Assembly (NCBI GenBank): GCA_019638625.1
Contig: JAHBTK010000003.1
Location: 310,001-374,000, forward strand
Length of the DNA: 64,000 bases
Direction of reading: 5' to 3'
From: Chitinophagaceae bacterium
GTDB taxonomy: Bacteria > Bacteroidota > Bacteroidia > Chitinophagales > Chitinophagaceae
Shown here: one piece after another, positions 56,251 to 64,000 of the stretch
How the letters are laid out: each line of letters starts with the position of its first letter
Numbering within the stretch: the stretch's first letter is position 1
The notes under the pieces: model-generated
The model's input: only the letters and a program-made list of their open reading frames with translations
Databases searched by the model: none
What the model was told of the DNA's origin: nothing
Position numbers and translations under genes: made by a program

Positions 56251-56285
56251 TATAATGATATACTCATTATAATATACATATTATA
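56251..56285. promoter_or_regulatory. overlapping palindromic operator candidates
   Basis: TATAATGA-TATAC-TCATTATA (56251-56271) and TATAATAT-AC-ATATTATA (56268-56285) overlap by four bases. They lie between the divergent XRE gene (start 56214) and the ECF sigma gene (start 56325). The spacing and symmetry fit dimeric repressor binding. Confidence 0.6.
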
Positions 56286-56324
56286 ATATACTTTTTGTAA
56301 TTTTATTTCAAGCTTATTTGAACA

Positions 56325-56900
56325 TTGAGAGTACATAAAGACGATATAACCCAATACTGGCAATGGTTCCAGCAAGGTCATCAAGAAGGGCTTAGTTTCT
56401 TTCTTGACAAGTATTATCCATCCCTCTGCTACTTCGCCAACCGTTTTGTAAAAGACAGGGAAGCCGCAGAAGATATTGTAAGCGAATCGCTTGTAAATAT
56501 TTGGAAGAAAAAAGAAGCCATTGCATCGTCCCTGGCATTCAAAAACTATTGTTATACCGCTGTACGCCATGCCTGCCTTCGGTGGCTGGAAAACCAGCAA
56601 CGCCTGCAGCAACATATCCAAAATCTACCCTCCGAATTGTACACCGAAGAGACGGCTCTTCAAAATATCATCCGTACTGAAACCATAGAAGAGTTGCATG
56701 CCGCTATACAAAGTCTGCCGCCTAAAAGCAGCAAGGTATTTACCAAATTATACGTTGAGGGTAAATCGGTAGCTGAAACCGCAAAAGAATTGCAGGTTAC
56801 CATTTCCACCGTCAAATCGCATAAAAAAACAGGATTAGCATTCTTGCGGGGCATGCTTACGAGAGTGTTGTTGAGTATAGTGGTAGTACCGTTTTTATAA
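56325..56900 (+). CDS. ECF-type RNA polymerase sigma factor (TTG start)
   Basis: A 191-residue sigma-70 family protein of the Bacteroidota ECF type. Region 2 is CYFANRFVKDREAAEDIVSE with NIWKKKE; region 4 is SLPPKSSKVFTKLYVEGKSV then VTISTVKSHKKTGLAFL. It should direct the downstream SusC/SusD genes together with the FecR anti-sigma factor. The only usable start is TTG 56325. The last residues (VLLSIVVVPFL) are hydrophobic, as in some Bacteroidota ECF factors. Confidence 0.93.
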   Translation: MRVHKDDITQYWQWFQQGHQEGLSFFLDKYYPSLCYFANRFVKDREAAEDIVSESLVNIWKKKEAIASSLAFKNYCYTAVRHACLRWLENQQRLQQHIQNLPSELYTEETALQNIIRTETIEELHAAIQSLPPKSSKVFTKLYVEGKSVAETAKELQVTISTVKSHKKTGLAFLRGMLTRVLLSIVVVPFL

Positions 56901-57014
56901 AAAAATGTGCTGTTTTGATTAATCAGGAGGCTACTATGTTAAATGCCTCGGCATTGTTGTTACTTAGGTAGTGCGAAAGTGATGAAATGTAGAAAATGAA
57001 GCTTTATGGTTAGC

Positions 57015-57344
57015 CTAATAGTTATTTCTGCGCATGACTAAAGTATCATTCGGTCTATCTTGGAAACATGAATATACATTGGTAAGATAACCATCCTTAC
57101 TCAGTTCCACACTAATTTCGTTACTGCTCAGGCTTTGGCTTAAAAAATCAATACTGAACTTTCCATCTTTTGTCCTGGTTTCAAAGAATTCAAGTTTAAT
57201 TCCTTTAGCGTCTTTAATAGTTCTTACTAAAACATTGTCTATCGGCTCCATAGTGATTTCATCCACTACGATTCCCGATACGTGTATTTCGTTCTTACAG
57301 CCTATGAGGAATAACAGTATCCCAAACAAGAAATAATGCTTCAT
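57015..57344 (-). CDS. small lipoprotein, carboxypeptidase-regulatory-like
   Basis: A 109-residue lipoprotein from ATG 57344 (MKHYFLFGILLFLIGCKNE; lipobox LIGC, Cys16). The remaining residues form a CarboxypepD-like beta fold: VSGIVVDEITMEPIDNVLV and DGKFSIDFLSQSL. It lies between the sigma factor gene and the FecR gene, on the opposite strand to both, which is an unusual interruption of that pair. Function unknown. Confidence 0.75.
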   Translation of the reverse strand: MKHYFLFGILLFLIGCKNEIHVSGIVVDEITMEPIDNVLVRTIKDAKGIKLEFFETRTKDGKFSIDFLSQSLSSNEISVELSKDGYLTNVYSCFQDRPNDTLVMRRNNY

Positions 57345-57537
57345 ATGTTTCTGCAAATTAATAAAACACGGTAACAATGAGCTTTTTGAAAATAGTCATT
57401 GTCGAACAAAATAGAGGGCGCCCTCAAAAAAAATGCTTCTTCACTCATCCATTTGCAAAGCTTATGTATCCTTATTTCTGAATAGGGATAGGTTAAGGCA
57501 AATTCTTCCTAACTTACCAGGTACTAATAACAACAAC

Positions 57538-58704
57538 ATGTCGGAAGATCAGGCATATCGCACCGCCCGGCTCATAGCGGGATACATACGGGGTACGTTG
57601 ACAGACGCCGAAAAGGATGAACTGGACGACTGGATCACGCAAACTGATGCCAATATGGAGCTGTTTGCCGAGCTGACGGATGAAAAGAATATACAAGCTG
57701 CCCTGGAAGAACGTGGTAGCTATAACAGTGAAGCCGCCATAACAAGGCTCAAACAAAAAATTGCTTTTGAAAAACCGGTTGCCCGCCGCGGGAAGACCAG
57801 GCTGTGGTATGCTGTGGCGGCGGCAGCAGCAGCCATCCTGGTGGCCCTGCTGTTTTTGTATCCCTACCAGCGGAACAAGCAAGCAACAGAAGAATTGTTG
57901 ACTTCACGCCCCGACCTGCTGCCGGGCACGCACAAAGCCATCCTCACCATCGGTGACGGGCGGCAGATCGTACTCGACAGCAATGCGGAGGGCAACCTGT
58001 TGCAACAGGGCGACCTGCAGGTAAGGGATTCAGGCGCGGTGCTGACGTACCATGGCTCCTCCGCGGTGGAAGAGTGGCATACCCTTACCACGCCCAAAGG
58101 CGGTGAATACCAACTAAAGCTGCCGGACGGCACCCGGGTATGGCTGAATGCCGAAAGCAGCATCCGCTTCCCGAACAGGTTTGTTTCTTCCGAAAGACGG
58201 GTGGAGATTAGCGGGGAAGTATATTTTGAGGTGGAGAAAGACAGCCGGCAGTTCATAGCAACAGCGAGCAGCAGCCAAACGGAAGTGCTGGGTACGCATT
58301 TCAATATCCACGCCTACCCGGGAGACGCTGTTACTGCCGTTACGCTGGCGGAAGGCAGTATAAAAGTGTCAGATACCATCAGCAAAAGATCATTGCTGCT
58401 GCAACCGGGGCAGCAGGCGCAGGTAAGCGGGGAAGCGTTGGAATTTGCCGGCGGGGTGAACCTGGAGGAAGTGCTGGCCTGGAAAAGCGGCTGGTTTTAT
58501 TTTGAGGATGAACCCATTGCCGGCATCATGAAAAAAATAGCCCGCTGGTATGATGTGGACATCCGGTACGAGGGTGATATACCCTACCACTTTAACGCCG
58601 AAATAGAAAGGAATGTACCCGTATCGAAACTGTTTGCACTGCTGGAAAAAACCGGCAGGGTACATTTTGAAATAAAAGACGACATCATACTTGTTAAACC
58701 CTAA
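57538..58704 (+). CDS. FecR family anti-sigma factor
   Basis: A 388-residue inner-membrane protein. The N-terminal cytoplasmic part (ARLIAGYIRGTLTDAEKDEL, DWITQTDANMELF) binds the ECF factor. One membrane helix is at about 89-108. The periplasmic FecR domain has WHTLTTPKGGEYQLKLPDGT and VWLNAESSIRFPNRF; the C-terminal DUF4974 has WYDVDIRYEG. It relays the signal from the SusC-like receptor. ATG 57538 is preferred over 57433 because the longer lead is not family-like. Confidence 0.94.
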   Translation: MSEDQAYRTARLIAGYIRGTLTDAEKDELDDWITQTDANMELFAELTDEKNIQAALEERGSYNSEAAITRLKQKIAFEKPVARRGKTRLWYAVAAAAAAILVALLFLYPYQRNKQATEELLTSRPDLLPGTHKAILTIGDGRQIVLDSNAEGNLLQQGDLQVRDSGAVLTYHGSSAVEEWHTLTTPKGGEYQLKLPDGTRVWLNAESSIRFPNRFVSSERRVEISGEVYFEVEKDSRQFIATASSSQTEVLGTHFNIHAYPGDAVTAVTLAEGSIKVSDTISKRSLLLQPGQQAQVSGEALEFAGGVNLEEVLAWKSGWFYFEDEPIAGIMKKIARWYDVDIRYEGDIPYHFNAEIERNVPVSKLFALLEKTGRVHFEIKDDIILVKP

Positions 58705-58866
58705 AATTATTGCCGATGGTATAGCGATCATACAATGATGACCATAAAAAACCGCCTCGCATTGCGGGCGAAGCGGTATAATGTAATGGGTCACAAACAC
58801 AACCAATCTTGCGGATGGTTTCCTTGCGGAAATAAATGTATTCATTCACCCAAACTGATCAAAGAT

Positions 58867-61800
58867 ATGAAATTCAGCACTGGCTGCTACACCCATACCC
58901 GTGAAAACAGGGTATTATCCCTCCTGTATAACCTCCGGTTATTGAATAACCGTAAAATACTACGGATGATGAAACTGGCAATATTGCTGACCATACTAAC
59001 CACACTGAAGGCCTGGAGCCATTCGGTAGGACAAACTTTCAGCATCTCTGTAAAAAATGCGCCTATTGAAAAGGTGCTGGCGCAGATCAAAAAACAGTCG
59101 GACTACCGGTTCATCTACACTCGGGAAGAGTTGAAAGCAGCGCTGCCGGTGACCCTGCATGTGGAAAATGCTTCACTGGCAGCGGTATTGCAGTCCTGCT
59201 TCAACCAGCAGCCACTGGACTACAGCCTGGACGGACGGTACATCATTATCACCCGTAAAACACCTGCCTCTGATACCACGCGTATGCTGCCCCGCATAAC
59301 CGGTATTATCACGGGTCCCGACGGAGCGCCTGTTGTGGGCGCTACAGTATCCATAGACGGTAGCAGCAAAATAACCGTTACCGATGAGCAGGGGCGTTTT
59401 ACGCTGGAGTCGATACCGGCGGGAAGTATTCTGCTGGTGAGCAGCGTGGGATACGAAGCCATACGGTACCCCGTTGCTTTCGATGCCGAAATATCCCTGC
59501 GGCTGAACATACAGGTGGAAGAGCTTTCCAACGTGAACATTGAAGTGAACACGGGGTTCCAGGAACTGCCGAAGGAAAGGGCTACCGGTTCGTTTACTCA
59601 TATCGACAACAAGCTGCTGAACGAGCAGGTATCCACCGATGTCCTCAGCCGGCTGGAGCATATCGTCAACGGGTTATCGGTCAACCGGAAAATCAGTACC
59701 TCCGGGCAGATCAGCATTCGGGGGCTAAGCACCATCCGCGGTCCGAAAGACCCGCTGATCATTGTAGACAATTTTCCCTATGCCGGTGACCTGAACAATA
59801 TCAATCCCAATAACATAGAATCCATCACCATTCTGAAGGATGCGGCGGCAGCATCCATCTGGGGCGCCAGGGCCGGGAACGGCGTGATCGTGATCACCAC
59901 CAAGAAGGGAAAATTTAATCAGCCTTTCCGCGTGGAACTGAACAGCAATGTGACCATTGCAAGTAAGCCAAACCTGGGATACCTGAAACAAATGTCTGCT
60001 TCTGATCTTATTGATGTGGAGCAGATGCTGTTTGAAAAGGGATTCTATAACAACAGGGAATCCAATATAACACGTCCGCCGCTTTCTGCTGTGGTGGAGA
60101 CCCTGATAGCTCAAAGGGACGGGCTTATAGACGGAGCAACAGGTACGGCAAGGATCAATGCGTTACGCAACCGGGATGTTAGAGATGATTTTAACAGGCT
60201 AATATACCAACCAGCAGTAAACCAGCAGTATGCCCTAAATGCCAGGGGAGGATCGGGCAATATGGCCTATGCTTTCAATGTGGGATGGGATAAGAATATT
60301 TCCGAACTGGCAGAACGCTATCAGCGAATTAATATCGGTTCGGATAATACCTTCGCACTAGTAAAAAATCTGCGGATACACGCAGGCATACAGTACACGC
60401 AAAGCAATACAACCAGCGGTAAACCCGGTTACTACGCCATTCCATGGCCGGGCTATTCTGCCCTGCCACCCTACACTTCTTTGACAGAACCTCTGTATCA
60501 CTACAGAGCGCCCTATATTGACACTGCCGGTGACGGAAAACTTTTAGATTGGAAATATTACCCAACGGACGATTGGCAACACAGCCGTGGGGAATCGAAG
60601 CTGCAGGACATACTGCTGAATACCGGTATCAGCTATACTGCTTTCAAAGGACTGACAGCGGATGTTAAATACCAGTTTGAGCAGCAGCAGACAACCGGAA
60701 GGACTTTGCACGATCTCGAAAGTTTTTACGCACGCGACCTTATCAATACCTACAGCGAGGTAAACGATGGCGTAATAAGTTACGGTATTCCCCGGGGTGC
60801 GGTGCTGGGGTTGTCTCATGGCTCCATTACATCGCACAATCTCCGGGGGCAGTTGAATTTTAACCATACCTGGAATAGTCATTCGTTAGCGGCTATAGTT
60901 GGCGCGGAGACCCGGGAAATCCGGAACAGTTCAAGCGGAAACACTATCTACGGTTATAATGACGACATTCTTACCTATGCACCTGTCGACTTCGTTAATC
61001 TAAAGCCTACATTCATTACGGGTTGGGAAAACTTTATACCTGACGGAATATCATTAAATGAAACCATAAATCGTTTTGTTTCCTTTTACGGAAACACCGC
61101 ATATACATTTAAAGAGCGTTATACATTATCTGCCAGCGCCCGCAGAGATGCTTCTAACCTTTTTGGTGTTTCCACCAATAATAAATGGCGGCCGCTCTGG
61201 TCCGCAGGTGCAAGTTGGGAGTTGTCAAAAGAAGCTTTTTATAATTCTACATTCCTTCCGTACCTAAGATTACGAGCAACCCATGGCTATAGTGGCAATG
61301 TAGATCCTTCTATGTCGGCTGTAACGGCTATTCAATATGATGTAACCAGTCGGTACACATCCTCTCCCATCTCAAGAATAACAAATTTCTACAATCCAAG
61401 CTTGAGATGGGAAAAAATAAGAATGTCAAATGTCGGGATCGACTTTCGCATGCTTGGAAACAGAATTGGTGGAAGTATAGAATATTATAAAAAGATTGGA
61501 ACGGATTTATACGGGCTAGAACCTATTGATTACTCAGCGGGGTTAGGTACCGAAACAATTACAAAAAATATCGCTTCCATGCACGGCTATGGGTGGGATA
61601 TTGAAATAAACAGCATAAACACAACCGGAGCAGTTGAGTGGCTAACGCATTTTAACGTGAATTTGTATAAAGATAAAATCATCAAAAATTTCAACAGAAA
61701 TCAACAAGGAAGAAGTTATATTACAGGAAGTGGCTTATTAAGTATCTCCGGACTGGAAAACAAACCAGTGTATTCTATGCTCTCCTATCCCTGGGCAGGA

Positions 61801-62403
61801 CTCGAGCCCTCAACAGGTAACCCCCAGGGGTATGTCAACAAAGAAATTTCCACAGATTACAATGAACTAACAGGTAGCTCTGTTACAGTAGATGACCTTG
61901 TGTATAGTGGACCAATTATGCCGACAATATACGGAAATATTGGAAATACTGTTAAATATAAGGGGCTCTCCCTAACCATAAGAATAACATACAAGGCTGG
62001 CTATTACTTTCGGAGGTCATCAATTAATTATCGGAGTTTATATGCATCTTATGCGGGGCATGCTGAATACGCCGCAAGGTGGCAAAAGCCGGGCGACGAA
62101 CTGTCTACACATGTTCCTTCCATGATTTATCCTGTGCCTGCAAATAGAGATGACTTCTATTATGGAGCAGACGTATCTGTAGAAAAAGGTGATCATATCC
62201 GGATTCAGTATTTCAATTTTTCATATAGTATGGGAGAAAAGCTTCTTCGCAAAATGGCATTACAAAATTTTCAGTGTTATATCCAATCCAATAACATTGG
62301 CATAATCTGGAGAAAAAACAGAAAAGGAATTGACCCAGACTACTCAGACAATAGCATTCTTCCAGGTAGAACTATTTCTGTAGGAATAAAAGCCGGGTTT
62401 TAA
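58867..62403 (+). CDS. SusC/RagA-type TonB-linked outer-membrane receptor
   Basis: A 1,178-residue receptor with an N-terminal signalling extension. After the signal helix (MKLAILLTILTTLKAWSHSV) comes an STN domain (FSISVKNAPIEKVLAQIKKQ), which talks to FecR; then a carboxypeptidase-like domain (ITGIITGPDGAPVVGATVSI), the plug (GLSTIRGPKDPLIIVDNFPY, SITILKDAAAASIWGARAGN) and the barrel. It imports oligomers with its SusD partner. The start is uncertain; ATG 58867 (MKFSTGCYTH) is my choice, with ATG 58735 and 58969 as alternatives. Confidence 0.94.
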   Translation: MKFSTGCYTHTRENRVLSLLYNLRLLNNRKILRMMKLAILLTILTTLKAWSHSVGQTFSISVKNAPIEKVLAQIKKQSDYRFIYTREELKAALPVTLHVENASLAAVLQSCFNQQPLDYSLDGRYIIITRKTPASDTTRMLPRITGIITGPDGAPVVGATVSIDGSSKITVTDEQGRFTLESIPAGSILLVSSVGYEAIRYPVAFDAEISLRLNIQVEELSNVNIEVNTGFQELPKERATGSFTHIDNKLLNEQVSTDVLSRLEHIVNGLSVNRKISTSGQISIRGLSTIRGPKDPLIIVDNFPYAGDLNNINPNNIESITILKDAAAASIWGARAGNGVIVITTKKGKFNQPFRVELNSNVTIASKPNLGYLKQMSASDLIDVEQMLFEKGFYNNRESNITRPPLSAVVETLIAQRDGLIDGATGTARINALRNRDVRDDFNRLIYQPAVNQQYALNARGGSGNMAYAFNVGWDKNISELAERYQRINIGSDNTFALVKNLRIHAGIQYTQSNTTSGKPGYYAIPWPGYSALPPYTSLTEPLYHYRAPYIDTAGDGKLLDWKYYPTDDWQHSRGESKLQDILLNTGISYTAFKGLTADVKYQFEQQQTTGRTLHDLESFYARDLINTYSEVNDGVISYGIPRGAVLGLSHGSITSHNLRGQLNFNHTWNSHSLAAIVGAETREIRNSSSGNTIYGYNDDILTYAPVDFVNLKPTFITGWENFIPDGISLNETINRFVSFYGNTAYTFKERYTLSASARRDASNLFGVSTNNKWRPLWSAGASWELSKEAFYNSTFLPYLRLRATHGYSGNVDPSMSAVTAIQYDVTSRYTSSPISRITNFYNPSLRWEKIRMSNVGIDFRMLGNRIGGSIEYYKKIGTDLYGLEPIDYSAGLGTETITKNIASMHGYGWDIEINSINTTGAVEWLTHFNVNLYKDKIIKNFNRNQQGRSYITGSGLLSISGLENKPVYSMLSYPWAGLEPSTGNPQGYVNKEISTDYNELTGSSVTVDDLVYSGPIMPTIYGNIGNTVKYKGLSLTIRITYKAGYYFRRSSINYRSLYASYAGHAEYAARWQKPGDELSTHVPSMIYPVPANRDDFYYGADVSVEKGDHIRIQYFNFSYSMGEKLLRKMALQNFQCYIQSNNIGIIWRKNRKGIDPDYSDNSILPGRTISVGIKAGF

Positions 62404-62425
62404 TCATACTTATAAAAAACAATTT

Positions 62426-63790
62426 ATGAAAAGAGTATTATCATGGCTCATGATTGGACTAATAACAATACTGTTTGCCAACTGCAAGAAATACCTTGAT
62501 ATACCTTCCGATAAAAGGATGGTAATAATCTCCAATCTTGAAGACCTACAGAGTCTTTTAGACGCGTTCAATCAAATAAATTTTGTTGATCCCGGAGCGG
62601 GCGAGGCTAGTGCAGATAATAATTTTTTAACTGATGCAGCCTGGCAATCACTAGGGGAATACGATCGATCCATGTATATATGGAGCGACCGAAACGTCAT
62701 AGTACCATACTCAGTTTATTCAGGAAATATTTGGGCTACATGTTATAACATTATATACAGAGCAAACACTGTTCTTTTTCATATTGCCCGAATGGAAAAA
62801 ACTATTGAAAATGAAGATCAATACAACAATATCAAAGGTCAGGCACATTTTCTCAGGGCCAAATCTTATTTACAAATGGCCTGGATATGGTGCCTTAGCT
62901 ATGATAGTACTAGCAAAAACACCGATCTGGGGCTGCCTTTGCGATTAACCCCTGATTTTAACGAGCCATCGACCAGATCAACTCTTGATGAAACATACAG
63001 TCAGATTATTGATGACTTTATTATGGCCGTACAACTTTTACCGAGAGAAGCTATTCACAGGATAAGACCAGGCAAGGGCGCTGCATTTGGATATTTATCC
63101 CGTTGTTATCTTTCAATGAGAAAATACACTGAGGCCGGTCTTTATGCTGATTCCTGCTTACAAATCCATAGTGAGTTAATGGACTTTAATACCGATATTC
63201 CGAATCCGAATGCCAATTATCCAATACCACAGCTTAATGCAGAAGTAGTGTACTTCGCCAGAATGGCAACCCCAAGCGTTCTGTCTTATGGGAGTGTAGA
63301 TACTATACTTTATAACTCTTATGACGAGATGGACCTGAGGAAAAAGACCTTTTTCCGTGACGTCGAAGGAAGGAAAGTCTTTAGGGGGAGCTATAATCAA
63401 AACGCGATACCATTTACCGGATTGGCAACAGATGAAATGTATCTAACATTAGCCGAATGCTTGGTACGGAGAGGGGATGTTCAACTCGCTTTGAAATCCT
63501 TTAATGAACTAATGATAACAAGGTGGGATAAAGATGATTTTTCAACTACAATTACAGAAAGCCCCAGCGAGGCATTGGAGCTCATTTTAAAAGAAAGGAG
63601 AAAGGAATTATTATATAGAGACCTGAGATGGATGGATATTAAACGATTAAATAAAGAAAATTATAACATTATTTTATCCCGCATGGTTAATGATAAAGTT
63701 TATACATTGGCACCCAATGACCCTAAATTTGCTCTGGCAATTCCGGAGGATATAATATCCCGTTCAAATATCATACAAAACCCAAGATAA
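62426..63790 (+). CDS. SusD/RagB-type nutrient-binding lipoprotein
   Basis: A 454-residue surface lipoprotein. The lipobox is LFANC with Cys20. SusD-like helical features include ATCYNIIYRANTVLFHI, IKGQAHFLRAKSYLQMAWIW, GKGAAFGYLSRCYLSMRKY and the C-terminal LILKERRKELLYRDLRWMD. It caps the SusC barrel and binds the substrate. It starts 22 bp after the susC-like stop. The substrate is unknown; no carbohydrate-active enzyme is visible within the window. Confidence 0.95.
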   Translation: MKRVLSWLMIGLITILFANCKKYLDIPSDKRMVIISNLEDLQSLLDAFNQINFVDPGAGEASADNNFLTDAAWQSLGEYDRSMYIWSDRNVIVPYSVYSGNIWATCYNIIYRANTVLFHIARMEKTIENEDQYNNIKGQAHFLRAKSYLQMAWIWCLSYDSTSKNTDLGLPLRLTPDFNEPSTRSTLDETYSQIIDDFIMAVQLLPREAIHRIRPGKGAAFGYLSRCYLSMRKYTEAGLYADSCLQIHSELMDFNTDIPNPNANYPIPQLNAEVVYFARMATPSVLSYGSVDTILYNSYDEMDLRKKTFFRDVEGRKVFRGSYNQNAIPFTGLATDEMYLTLAECLVRRGDVQLALKSFNELMITRWDKDDFSTTITESPSEALELILKERRKELLYRDLRWMDIKRLNKENYNIILSRMVNDKVYTLAPNDPKFALAIPEDIISRSNIIQNPR

Positions 63791-63885
63791 ACAATTCATG
63801 AAAGAAGAGAAGATGTATTAAAAATAAACGAAGGGTCTGAGAATTCTCTAAACAACTAGCTGTCTCCATCAGGTACCAAATAAAA

Positions 63886-63918
63886 AGAGGCTGTATCAAA
63901 TACGATACAGCCTCTCCT
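63886..63918. terminator. perfect bidirectional terminator
   Basis: AGAGGCTGTATC (63886-63897) pairs perfectly with GATACAGCCTCT (63904-63915) around a 6-nt loop. It sits between the SusD gene and a convergent gene. Confidence 0.88.
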
Positions 63919-63931
63919 AACTAACAAAATG

Positions 63932-64000
63932 TTATGGATTCTTTCTACTATCTTCTATAAGTTCTGGGCCATTAATACCATTGGTAGAGATATAACTTAC
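63932..64000 (-). CDS. C-terminal fragment of a convergent gene
   Basis: An open frame on the minus strand runs from the window edge to TAA at 63934-63932, encoding VSYISTNGINGPELIEDSRK plus two residues. It ends just beside a bidirectional terminator, which supports a real 3' end. The family cannot be told from 22 residues. Confidence 0.45.
   Translation of the reverse strand, partial: VSYISTNGINGPELIEDSRKNP

Overview
The window reads as chromosomal DNA of a member of the Bacteroidota, most likely family Chitinophagaceae; this is inferred from gene content, not from a search. Supporting signs are a SusC/SusD pair with an ECF sigma factor and FecR-type anti-sigma factor, a type IX secretion C-terminal domain, BshA (bacillithiol synthesis), LytTR/LytS signalling beside a TonB-type outer-membrane barrel, the large form of IspG, TTG starts, and upstream boxes of the TAnnTTTG type.

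Layout. Bases 1-23,800 are mostly housekeeping: a sugar-nucleotide epimerase fragment, patatin-like lipase, MarC protein, PdxH, AcpH, IspG, AhcY, an enoyl-CoA hydratase-fumC-fur cluster, BON/SH3 envelope proteins, PfkB kinase, an M48 protease, and tRNA-Arg(CCG) and tRNA-Gln(CTG). From 24,200 to 30,000 lie a LytS/LytTR operon with a duplicated-domain lipoprotein and a divergent outer-membrane receptor. From 30,640 to 31,662 a small GIY-YIG nuclease gene sits among GC-rich palindromic repeats that end 5 bp from a tRNA-Ser(GGA) gene. From 31,700 to 45,131 come the bshA-tatD-ansA operon, an RsmI-like methylase, a Spy-like protein, YjjG, two sulfatases separated by a 233-bp inverted-repeat element, PolA and an exo/endonuclease-phosphatase protein.

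From about 45,650 to 56,300 the DNA is visibly richer in A+T in most of the genes and has the content of a defence island: an SRA-like/HNH type IV restriction protein whose 5' end abuts a broken gene, a Shedu-like nuclease, a 1,033-residue SIR2 protein with a long uncharacterised C-terminus, a HEPN-like protein next to an AlbA_2 (Schlafen-type) protein, and three small XRE regulators with palindromic operator candidates. A TlpA-like oxidoreductase lies inside this stretch. The last 7.7 kb hold an ECF sigma factor, an inserted lipoprotein gene, FecR, SusC and SusD, then the end of a convergent gene.

The best candidates for undescribed biology are the SIR2 protein with its CxCxxC motif, the HEPN/AlbA_2 pair beside it, and the GIY-YIG/palindrome/tRNA-Ser locus. 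Two unrelated palindrome families share one design: inverted arms carrying a short core in the same orientation on both arms. All functional statements rest on motif reading; no searches were run.
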